Assembly: GCA_903813345.2 (NCBI GenBank)
Contig: CAIIXF020000002.1
Coordinates: 9,856,650 to 9,920,649, forward strand
Reading direction: 5' to 3'
DNA from: Owenia fusiformis
Taxonomy: Eukaryota; Annelida; Polychaeta; Sabellida; Oweniidae
Length of the DNA: 64,000 nucleotides
Shown: one piece after another, positions 35,361-46,059 of the stretch
How positions within the stretch are numbered: position 1 is the stretch's first letter
Layout: each line of letters begins with the position of its first letter
The notes under the pieces: model-generated
Database searches by the model: none
What the model was told of the DNA's origin: nothing
The model's input: only the letters and a program-made list of their open reading frames with translations
Position numbers and translations under genes: made by a program

Positions 35361-35420
35361 GGTGCGCTGATTGGTTGTATGCAAATGAGTCAAATCAATG
35401 ACGTCAATGATGGAAAGTTT
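35361..35420 (+). promoter_or_regulatory. Motif cluster in block B: inverted CCAAT, octamer, CRE
   Basis: ATTGG at 35370-35374, octamer ATGCAAAT at 35379-35386 and CRE palindrome TGACGTCA at 35399-35406 lie within 40 bp. The copy near 32495-32545 keeps CCAAT and octamer but has acatca in place of the CRE core. The copy at 45087-45124 keeps ATTGG (45087-45091), ATGCAAAT (45096-45103) and tgacgtcg. Dense motifs suggest an enhancer or promoter, but this is motif evidence only. Confidence 0.3.
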
Positions 35421-36550
35421 AGAATAATTAGTACAGCCAGCATAGGAATTTTTTGAATTAACTGCAATAAAAAGGATTCTATTTGCCCAACGCACTAATT
35501 ATTTTTAATCAAATATGAAATATAGATGTGGCACTTTCATTCCGAATCTTATGTAATTTAATTTAATCATTTTTTGACAGAACTATTGTTTATTAAGACT
35601 TCTCAGATCAGCCTCACATACCCTGGCTCAAATGTCTCGTGCGATTGTAAACAACAAATGTAAATTGTGAAGTACAAACAACTCGGTTAAATTATCTGAT
35701 AGTGGTCATACACTATCCTGTTGAATGGTTATTATGTCGTAGTAAGAAGTTCCATCAGAAATTCACCATGAGTGACATTGGCGCAAAGCGTTACCTTTTG
35801 GTATTTATTCGCCATCAGCGATGTCAATAATGATCAGCAATGTCAACATGTCATCAATAAACATTATATGATCATGCGGTACTAACTCTCCGGGGCGTAT
35901 CGAAACCGAAACGCCCCGCAAAACCGTTAATTTGAATTTCAAATCTACCCTGTCTTTGGAAAATCAATGATTGTGAGTCTCACACTACACCGTTTTTCTT
36001 CAAACTTGTTCCATTCCTCTTAAATAATCTATGCTCCGGCTTTCGCCAGAAACTTACTTGACGTCCGTGCTATTTTGGGGGATTTTGTTTTATAATTTTT
36101 TGAATACTTTTTTTAAAATCAACCAAAAATTCCTTCATATAACTATAATATTGAGAGGTCGAAAAACATTTTGTATATGCTATTTTGTTCCAACAAGGTT
36201 CGGAAAGACATTTTATTTCATTCTCAAGAATTGGTAGAAAGGAGCAATTGCACTAAAAAAATGTTAACAAAAATAGTTATATAAAATATTTCTAAATAAT
36301 TTTCACATTAAAATGTTGTCAAATGAGTCAACATTACATAAAATACTGTGTTTTTTAACAGAATGTTTTCAATGATTTTTTTAAGAGAAAAACATTGTTG
36401 AATTCAGTTCTCCATATCAATGCCACTCCTTTGGTAAATTTTCTATTTCCACCATTTTTATTTGTGTTATTTGTCATCTATTGGGTAAATTACTCCACCA
36501 TTTTTGTTGGCCACCTATTGAGAAAACTTAATACTTTTAGAAAACTGATG

Positions 36551-37395
36551 TACTACTTTTTTCAAGGCCTGACTGCGTCGCTAACATGCTAAATATAAGA
36601 GTTAGCTGACGTTTGGGAGTCTGACTTACCTTCTAAAGGTTAGAACCCGAATCTTAATGAAACCATATCACCTTTGTTGCGTCGATGATGATGCATAAAC
36701 ATAGCATTTGATAGAAATTAGCGTAAATGCTTTTCTGACTTTTTCATTTTTCATCAATGTTGACTTCCGGGAAGGCGTTGTAGTTATCACGAAATAACGC
36801 ATTGACCCTTGAACTTTACTTTGTTGACGTGTCAACCAAGCATGTCTGGTGTGAAAATTAAAAGAATATTAAGCAATGTTCTACATCCGCCAAGCTAAGT
36901 GAAGTAGTCAATATTTAAAATTACTAATTTCAAGTGAAGTACGCAACGAACGAAACTGCGTGATCTACACTCCCACTATTGGTCTGAATGAAATGCTACG
37001 TAGAAATATGAGCCGTCTGCTGTATTAGCCGATTAATAGAGTAAGACCTGTTGGTGATGCTTTATAATTTAGACCAAAACATTGAAGAACAAACGAACCT
37101 GTAAATCGTGAAAACAACGAACAAATATTCGGTTTTCACATATGTTCGGTAATTTTTCGTATTGAAACTTCCGGAACTTACAAGGAAATCATTCATTTTC
37201 TCGATCCATGATTTACCTCTTGGGTGTTGTGGCAAATGCTCCATGGTTGACGGAACAAAGTTAAGGTGATATGGTTTCATTAAGATTCGGGTTCTAACCT
37301 TTAGAAGGTAAGTCAGACTCCCAAACGTCAGCTAACTCTTATATTTAGCATATTTAGCATGTTAGCGACGCAGTCGGGCCTTGAAAAAAGTAGTA
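36551..37395. mobile_element. 841-bp Tc1/mariner-type miniature element with preserved empty site
   Basis: The insert 36553-37393 is flanked by TA at 36551-36552 and 37394-37395. Inverted arms of about 115 bp start CTACTTTTTTCAAGGCC and run through gcgtcgctaacatgc to aaccatatcacctt. The sister unit reads gatgTAactgc at 32924-32933, which is exactly the uninterrupted target. No transposase is visible in the middle. Confidence 0.93.
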
Positions 37396-37539
37396 ACTGC
37401 TATAATTTCAAGCCTAGTATTTTGGACATATTCATATTGTACTGAAGTTTAAACACGTTTCAAATCAACATGCATTAGTGTTTATAAAAATGAATCGTTC
37501 TTTATTCATTTTATGGTCACCTATTTAGGACAACATGTT

Positions 37540-38990
37540 TATATTCCACTTATGCTCATCCATTAAGGATGACTGGTACATATTTCATTAAGGATGACGT
37601 GTACATATTTCATTAAGGGCGACCTGTACATATTTCACTTTTGATCATCAATTAGGGAGGACATGTATATATTTTACTTAGTCCATTAAGGATGACAAAT
37701 ACTTAATACACGTAATGCTCATCCATGAGGGATGACAAATACTTAGTCAATTTATGCTCATCAATTAGGGATGATAAATACTTAGCCCATTTATGTACAT
37801 CCATAAAGGATGACAAATACTTAGTCCATATTTATGCTCATCCATAAAGGATGACAAATACTTAGTCCATTTATGCTCATCCATAAAGGGTGACAAATAC
37901 TTAGTCCATTTATGCTCATCCATTAGGGATGATAAATACTTAGTCCATTTATGCACATCCATAAAGGATGACAAATACTTAGTCCATATTTATGCTCATC
38001 CATAAAGGATGACAAATACTTACTCCATTAATGCTCATCTATAAAGGATGACAAATACATAGTCCATATTTATGCTCCTCCATAAAGGATGACAAATACT
38101 TAGTCCATTTATGCACATCCATTTGGGATGATAAATACTTAGTCCATTTATGCTCATCCATAAAGGATGACAAATACTTAGTCCATTTATGCTCACCCAT
38201 TAGGGATGATAAATACTTAGTCGATTTATGCACATCCATAAAGGATGACAAATGCTTAGTCCATATTTATGCTCATCCATAAAGGATGACAAATAATTAG
38301 ACCATTAATGCTCATCCATAAAGGATGACAAATACTTAGTCCATTCATGCACATCCATTTGGGATGATAAATACTTAGACCATTTATGCTCATTCATAAA
38401 GGATGACAAATACTTAGTCTATTTATGCACATCCATTAGGGATGACAAATACTTAGTCGATTTATGCACATCCATAAAGGATGACAAATGCTTAGTCCAT
38501 ATTTATGCTCATCCATAAAGGATGACAAATAATTAGACCATTAATGCTCATCCATAAAGGATGACAAATACTTAGTCCATTCATGCACATCCATTTGGGA
38601 TGATAAATACTTATACCATTTATGCTCATCCATAAAGGATGACAAATACTAAGTCCATTAATGATCATCCATAAAGGATGACAAATACTTAGTCCATTTA
38701 TGTTCATCCATAAAGGACAACAAATACGTAGTCCATTAATGCTCATCCATAAAGGGTGACAAATACTTAGTCCATTAATGCCCATCCATAAAGGATGACA
38801 AATACTTAGTCCATTTATGTTCATCCATAAAGGATGACAAATACATAGTCCATTAATGCTCATCCATAAAGGGTGACAAATACTTAGTCCATTTATGCTC
38901 ATCCATAAAGGATGACAAATGCTTAGTCCATTTATGTTCATTCATAAAGGATGACAAATACTTAGTCGATTAATGCTCATCCATTTAGAA
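37540..38990. repeat. 39-bp minisatellite, array 2
   Basis: About 37 units of the same 39-bp repeat as array 1, with more variants (units with an extra at in ccatatttatg, and gcacatccatttgggatgat versions). Blocks of units recur in the same order (for example around 38210-38340 and 38450-38590), indicating higher-order duplication. Open frames are array by-products. Confidence 0.92.
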
Positions 38991-39951
38991 TGTTGACTAG
39001 ACATAGAGCTGTACAATTAGTGTGTTTGTAGGAAATGTATTCATAATACTATTACTATGCTTACCCAAGCTTTTAACTCTGAGTGAAAACTATTATTTGT
39101 GATGTAGTCATATGACATGTTGAATGTCAGATGTTTTTGGATGGTATCTGCTCCAATGATTTTGCATTTAATCATGAAACGCTCATCGCCAGACACCCTA
39201 AAACAAACATTATCCTCTTTGTGGAAAGAGGAAAAATGTTTCACAATATGTTGTGCCTTACATCAAAGTAAAGATACATTTCTTGGACGACTTTTTATTC
39301 ATCTTAAGATTTGAGAAAAACAATTGATTCACGAAAATACAGTTGAATAACAAACTAGAAAATATATCTACATATAACACAATGACACGCAGTTTAAATA
39401 ACAGTTAACTGTTTTTTTTGTTACATACCAATGTCAAAATAAGTAACATTTTCGAAGTGAAGCTTACACGCTCCCTGTACTTTAAAAGATAGATAATAGA
39501 TTTACTGAAATGTCTCTTGTATTGCTTTAGAGTTATGCTTCCCTGCACCCACTATTCTCTATCTTTGCCTTTGTTTTTTGCCAACAATATTCTACAAACT
39601 GCTTGATGAATCTATTTTATGTCTGGTAGATCACAAGAAATGAATGTAAAATGTATTTAACGTTCAGAAATATGGAATTAAACCCACGTCCCTCATTTGC
39701 AACTTAACTGTAGCCTGTTTCCCTTTTAAACGTGGTCACGTGGTAGGGTAGTGTGAAATCATCTCTGGTTCTTGCACGTCATATTTACATACAGGTGACA
39801 GGTCATCTCAACCCAAAATCAACTACACCTCAGTCAAACTCAACCTCAAGTCAACTTTGGTTTGAGTTTAACTGCTTCCAAGCAATCGGTTGAACCTACA
39901 AGAAGTCATTATCTCATTGCTGACTTTTTCCTATTTTGTATGTACTTCCAG

Positions 39952-40144
39952 GTGCCCTCCTCTTACCCTGGCCATGAAAAATTCTGTGTTGTCCAAGAAG
40001 TGTCAGAGAGGAACCACAGTCTTCACCATCCGTCTACAGTGTTTGTACCCACATATCATACTGTTATAACTACCATTGGTGATGTCTTTATACGCCTAAA
40101 GTAGCATTGTCCAAGACAGGAGAGGTCTCTCGGATCATAGTCAA
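39952..40144 (+). other. Exon-like module, copy 3
   Basis: Third 193-bp copy with the same splice signals. Its frame has Q for R and V for A changes relative to copies 1 and 2. An acceptor-like tattgctttcag ends at 40188, but the implied intron would be only 44 nt. Confidence 0.4.
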
Positions 40145-40244
40145 GTAAGTACAATATTTCATTTCCTAATATACAGTATTGCTTTCAGATTTACCTTTAG
40201 CCTGGAGATTAGAAGCCCACTAGAATCTGAACCACAAACAGGAA

Positions 40245-41290
40245 TCCAAACTGGCCTCTGGAAGACCGAGGCACCTGCTGGAAGATGAGCAACAAATGGA
40301 AGCCAGGCCATCAATTGGAAGTCAAGCCAAGATGGTCATCCTACAGGAAGTCAGGCTGCCCTCTGGAAGATGAGTCAACTGCTGGATGATTAGCATCTAG
40401 CCACAAATGGAAACCTAGCCACCCATAGGAATCCAAGTGAAGATGACCCACAAATGGAAACCTAGCCATCAATTGGAAGGCAAGCCAAGATGGTCATCCT
40501 ACAGGAAGTCAGGCTGCCCTCTGGAAGATGAGTCAACTGCTGGATGATAAGCATCTAGCCACACCTGCTGGAAGATGAGTCACCTGCTGGAAGATGAGTC
40601 ACCTGCTGGAACACCTGCTGGAAGATGAGCCACAAATAAGCATCAAGCCACAAATGGAAACCTAGCCATCAATTGGAAGTCAAGCCAAGATGGTCATCCT
40701 ACAGGAAGTCAGGCTGCCCTTTGGAAGATGAGTCAACTGCTGGATGATAAGCATCTAGCCACAAATGGAAACCTAGCCACCCATAGGAATCCAAGTGAAG
40801 ATGACCCACAAATGGAAACCTAGCCATCAATTGGAAGGCAAGCCAAGATGGTCATCCTACAGGAAGTCAGGCTGCCCTCTGGAAGATGAGTCAACTGCTG
40901 GATGATAAGCATCTAGCCACAAATGGAAACCTAGCCACCCATAGGAATCCAAGTGAAGATGACCCACAAATGGAAACCTAGCCATCAATTGGAAGGCAAC
41001 CCAAGATGGTCATCCTACAGGAAGTCAGGCTGCCCTCTGGAAGATGAGTCAACTGCTGGAAGATAAGCATCTAGCCACAAATGGAAACCTAGACACCATA
41101 GGAATCCAAGTGAAGATGACCCACAAATGGAAACCTAGCCATCAATTGGAAGTCAAGCCAAGATGGTCATCCTACAGGAAGTCAGGCTGCCCTCTGGAAG
41201 ATGAGTCAACTGCTGGAAGATAAGCATCGAGCCACAAATGGAAACCTAGCCACCCATAGGAATCCAAGTGAAGATAACCCACACATGGGA
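40245..41290. repeat. ~158-bp satellite array
   Basis: Five to six units with the core gtcaactgctggatgataag, aaatggaaacctagcca and atggtcatcctacaggaagt. Unit starts near 40374, 40531, 40731, 40888, 41047 and 41205; the second interval includes a local insert of cacctgctggaagatgagt repeats. No long frame is conserved. Confidence 0.9.
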
Positions 41291-41299
41291 AGGAAGCCA

Positions 41300-43590
41300 A
41301 GCCAAGATCACTGGATACACTGGAAGCTACTTCAACACGACCCTTGATGTAATAGAGTTGCAATGTTCCTGTCACCTAAGTTAAGTAATCTTGATTTTCT
41401 ATGTTAGTCATTTTTTTGTTATGATAGTCATTTAAAGGGTCATCTCCAGCTAGACAATAATTTCCATCTATGGGTTGGGAGGCAGGTTCTTCTCGTTTAG
41501 TGGGGCACCTTCCATTTTGAATGAACCGGTGGATTTTGTTGGCCAGCCCATTATTCTGGAGTGGAGGAATGTGGAGTCTGCTATGAAGCTGGATGGCTGA
41601 ACATGTCTTAACACGAGATCAATCGTTTGGAGGCCTTCCTTTGTTCATGTTTTATGTTGTCCCGATTGATTTCGAGGAATATCTAGGGATGGCATCGTTG
41701 AGCATGGGTCATTCTGATCCATTGCATTGAGAGCTCTGGCTTACTTGATCATACCATTTGATGTTCCTTGTGGTATCTCCACTGTGATTCTGATGATCAG
41801 TGTCTATCAATCTCTAGATGCATGGGTTTCAGGTATCAATTCCTTGTAAGTCCCAACCCAACAGTTTCCATGTTGGATTCTTATTGTTGAACTTGGTTCT
41901 TGTTTCGCCTATATTCTGATGGTTGATGAAAGCCACAGTTACTCGTTAGTAAACGTGGTCGACCTGCACCCACCAGGATGTAGGTCAATGTATTGCTGTG
42001 GTGCCGGTGTGCATTTGATAGTTCCCGAGGGGTCTCGGTGAATTCTGGTGATGGTCCACTCATTTTTGCTTTCAAGCATCAGTGTCGATTAGTTGGCTAT
42101 GACGAATATAGTGTGATTCTTAAGATCTTGTGAGGACGCAGCAAGGATTCACTTGGTTACTGTACAGGAACGGCATTGGAGTTGATACATGTTACCCATG
42201 TACTCTTTAGGTAGGTAGACATTGCTCATCAGTGTTACAGTAAAGATACTATCGGGAATTGATAGTGGTCTGGTCTTGTATTTCATCTTTTTAATGTGAT
42301 GTATCCTAATGATGCATGGCCAAGGATGGCATTCTTGTTATTCTTCTTAATCTCTCTGGACAGCATACCGCATGAGCGATGGAATGGTCACCCAACTTTT
42401 GATCTTTTGTTAAGGTGTGTTTGGCTTGAAAGCTTCCTAACAGGTTCTATGTTCTGAAATGAAAGAATAGTGGAATCCACCAATGGTTCATTTCAAAATG
42501 GAAGAGATGTGCGCCATATTTGGAAATATTGTCTTCATATTGTTGTTTTTTACATTCACTTTCACCTGAGAGTTAACATACTAAGTATGTTAGTCTCAGT
42601 TTTTAGGTTTCAATTTTCAATTCTTTTTTTTTGGTGCGAGCTGGAAGATGGTTCTCTGTGTTGTAGCCTATTTGTAGCCAATTTTTAGTTTTCAACTATT
42701 TTTTTCTGTTGTTGAGGTCAGTGCAAATGCGACCATGATTTGGTCCAAAAAGCAATCAACTGTCTAGGTATCTATGACCTAGACACTGATTGTTCAGGTT
42801 TAAATGTTATTTTATCAAATGTTAATCCCTTGCATGCTTCGGAGTTCGGGTAGTCATTTAAACCATTTTTCTTAATGTAGGTGTTTTGAAGAAGGTGAAG
42901 AAGGACAATGACTACTACTGCTCTGGACTACAACTACTACTGTTGCAAAGAAGATACTAATAAATCAATTTTCTCCTTGCACAAAATCACAATTTAGCCA
43001 GAAGAATGAACTTGGTAGCAGCCACACAATGGTTACAGTGCTGCAAGCTGTATTGTATTGACTAGTTAAAATATATTACTACCTTACTCCATCCCTCCAA
43101 ATTATTTTTTTGGCAATTTATTTAAATTGGAATAATAAGATTAACATGCATTACATATATTTTTTCTTTTTTTCAGCAAATCGGGCCTTGGTTGGTACAC
43201 AGGGAACACTGTTTGCATGTGTTTGGTAATTTTTCATTCTGAGACTTTGGGAGCTAAACAGGGAAAATAGTTTAAATTCAATCAATTTGGTCTTGATCAT
43301 TTGTTTGATTACTAGTATTATGCTAGCTATAGAAGTACTAATTTGCCAATTAATTCAGCAATCATACGATTTTTGTTCATAGTTTTCATTAAACTGTACT
43401 TACTCAGCAATGATTTGATTTTTTATGTCACCACCAGGAGTTGTGAAATAGTGAAAATAGCTATTTAATTGACAAAACTACTTCATGGATGGCAGTCAGC
43501 AATTAGTGTTAAGCTGCTGTTACAAATTGCTGCTTAAACAAATGGCCGGTGGTGACATTTGCATGTTAATGCATAGTCTTAAAAGCAATA
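41300..43590. other. Unassigned sequence, less AT-rich than its surroundings
   Basis: No protein family was recognised on either strand. From about 41450 to 42480 the composition is visibly less AT-rich than neighbouring DNA, and a 64-codon frame lies on the minus strand (41881-42075) without recognisable motifs. It could be a decayed element or a non-coding exon. Confidence 0.4.
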
Positions 43591-43599
43591 TATAAATAT

Positions 43600-43870
43600 A
43601 CTCATATCTAAAAATGGTCATTCCAGAGATATGGATATATTCACCTATTCCTTTTAAGGAAAAAGTCAAATCCTCCTTGCTGACTTTTTCCTCTTTTTTT
43701 CAAGTACTTTCAGGTCGTAACAATGTCTATCCTGTAAATGAAGTGACAGAGATGATCGACAGAGAACCACAGAGATCCACAGTCTGCGGCGGCTGTTTGC
43801 AGTGTCTGTATCTACAAAGCATGTTGTTGCTGGTTCAAGTGATAGGCGTTTGCAACAATTTTGTGTAACA
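43600..43870 (+). other. Diverged copy of the exon-like module
   Basis: The acceptor region ttgctgactttttcctctttt..ttcag, ending at 43713, matches that of the modules at 32-40 kb. The following sequence shares gaagtg.cagaga and accacag blocks. An open frame runs from 43614 to 43868 through the acceptor. No donor equivalent was clear. Confidence 0.4.
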
Positions 43871-44715
43871 AAGTTATGGACTGCAATTACATTTTGTGTG
43901 AAATACTCAACTTGGAGAGAAGAACATTATTATCGTAGTCTTCTGTATTTGGCACTATTAATAACTCTGTAAACATATCCAACAATGATGGTGAAACTCT
44001 CTTGTGACACCACTCATGACTGTTACCTAGACTGACAATGGTGAAGAAACTCTTGAAAGAACTGTGATTACAAATTATGTACAATCATTACATTGGAGGG
44101 ATCATTATCATATCCTCTGTGGCATCACTTGCCTCTCATTGTCTTAATGTTAATTCAAACAATGAACACATGTCTGTATGTTCTAGAATAACCCATGAAC
44201 TGTATGACAAAATCTATATGTATATTCCTTAATGTTAAAACTGGTCATTATTCTTTAATGTAAGTTCATTCAAAGTCATGAAATAGTCAAATGACTTACC
44301 AAAGCCACTTTTCAAAGGCATAAAATATGGGTTTCTTGTAAACTTCTCAGTTCTCTGAGAAAATATTGCAGAAGCTGAACCCAATTTCGAACAGAAGTAA
44401 CATTTATGTTAGGGATTTGATGAAGTGTGAGTTTTTAATCTATTAAATACTGTTAAAGTAATACGTTCAATGGAGGAGTTAATAAATAGTTGGAAGTAGA
44501 GGTTTTGGTCAGGTCAGATTACTTTTTAGAATATTTATAATTTGGACACCTGGCAAAAGTCCTATTATTTCTTGATTCAGCAGAAATTACCAATTTGATT
44601 TTTGTGAACTCTAATGGAATGTAACAAGAAGGGCTTGTGCTTTCACATTAAAATTGTGATGTTTTAAAGAATAAATTAAGTTTTGATGTTTATTGTTTCC
44701 ACGCGATTCATAGTT

Positions 44716-44960
44716 TTCAGCTTCCAATGACCACTTAATATGTTTGAGATCCAAACTTGTCCGTTTCAAATTACAATTGAATATGCCCGATATCCAGTTG
44801 TCCTCTTCAAATTATCACTGACTATGCCCAAGGTCCATAGTTGTCCTCCAATTACCACTGAATATGCCTCGGATCCATAGTTGTCGTGTTCCAATGATCC
44901 CTGTTCGTGTCTATGAGATCAGTTATCAACTTTCAAATTTATTGAATATGTCTGCGAGAA
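44716..44960. repeat. Degenerate ~55-bp tandem repeat
   Basis: Four to five poorly conserved units with recurring ccatagttgtcctc, caaattac.a.tgaatatgcc and gatcca blocks. Confidence 0.6.
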
Positions 44961-45044
44961 TCCTGATTAGTATAGCTCTCCAGGAGATCTATATTCAGCT
45001 TCCAATAAGGGAGCCTTTGGAGAAATAAGTAGTTCCCATATCAC

Positions 45045-46000
45045 CTTTCCACAAAGTAAAGAAAATCGATAATTTCCGGCGCGCTGATTGGTTGTATGCA
45101 AATGAGTCCGATCAATGACGTCGATGACTGAAAGTTTTGAATAATTAGTACAGCCAGCATAGGAATATTTTGAATAAACTACAATAAAAAGGATTCTATT
45201 TGCCAAATGCTTTAATTATTTTTAATCAAATATAAAATATGGACGGAGTACTTTGATTCCGAACCTTATGTAATTTAAATTAATAATTTTTTGACAGAAC
45301 TATTGTTTATTGAGACTTCTGAGATCAGCTCCACATACCGGGCTCACATATCTAGTGCGATTGTAAACAAAATATGTAAATTGTGAAGTTACAGACAACT
45401 CGGTTAAATTATCTGATAGTGATAGTGGTCATACAATATCCTGTTAAATAGTTATATGTCGTAGTAAGAAGTTCCATCAGAAATTCACCACGAGTGACAT
45501 TCGCGCAAACACGATTTGTTTGACATTTTGTTATAGAGGATCGATCCCATCTCCATAATACACATTAAAAAATATTTTCAAAAGCGTGAATATGTTATGG
45601 TAACTAAAACCATGGGCTTTCAAGATCATGAATCCCATGACTAAACTGACTTTCTTTTAATTGGAACTTTTTCCAGTTGCCATTTCAGTAAAACTACAAC
45701 GGGTTTCTCGCTTAACGCAACTGGGCCTAATTAAATAACCTTCATTTCATCCTCCAAATTTGGAGAACGCCCATTGGCTATTAAAAAGATAACTTCGAAG
45801 CCAAATTTTCTATCTAAGAAGCTAGACTTAAATTACTTTATTATTTACCAAATGAAATTTGTTCATAGTACGTATACGATATCGTTACCTTTTGGTATTA
45901 ATTCGCCATCTGCGATCTCAATGACGATCAGCAATCTCAACATATCATCAATAAATATTATATATGATATACTAGTACGCTCTTTCTTTGAAATCTTTCC
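45045..46000 (+). repeat. Diverged copy of block B and following sequence
   Basis: 45045-45505 aligns with 35325-35790, including the CCAAT and octamer motifs. After an extra ~375 bp (45510-45885) alignment resumes at gttaccttttggtatt (compare 35790 on). This copy shows that the ~740-bp stretch following block B in unit 2 is ancestral, so unit 1 (near 32820) lost it. Confidence 0.75.
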
Positions 46001-46059
46001 AGTGATCATTATTCAAAACCGATCATCACATAACTAATTAATCCTATGACAAGTGAAGT

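Larger units (their letters stand above)
31962..40160 (+). repeat. Tandem segmental duplication (units at 31962, 34832, 39679)
   Basis: Order A-B-C-array-D repeats twice and starts a third time. A is about 480 bp with the exon-like module; B is a motif-rich block (32458-32820, 35325-35694); C is 32820-33030 and 36433-36552 plus 37394-37540; the array is the 39-bp minisatellite; D is 34140-34831 and 38990-39678. Copies differ by a few percent. Unit 2 is longer because of the 36553-37393 insertion, a longer array, and a ~740-bp stretch (35695-36432) missing from unit 1. A diverged A-B copy sits at 43.6-46 kb. Confidence 0.9.

Noticed and set aside
35310-35495. Minus-strand frame shared with 44967-45206 as a conserved protein
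   Set aside because: Both are in copies of duplicated block B; similarity follows DNA duplication, not coding constraint.
35873-35930. GC-rich hairpin (ggggcg...cgcccc) as a terminator or ncRNA
   Set aside because: It is a short isolated palindrome without promoter or conserved context.
36640-36660. tRNA-like T-arm (ggttagaacccgaatc)
   Set aside because: It lies in the inverted arm of a miniature element; no cloverleaf could be formed around it.
33030-38990. CRISPR-like array
   Set aside because: Units are head-to-tail without unique spacers, vary freely, and the DNA is eukaryotic.
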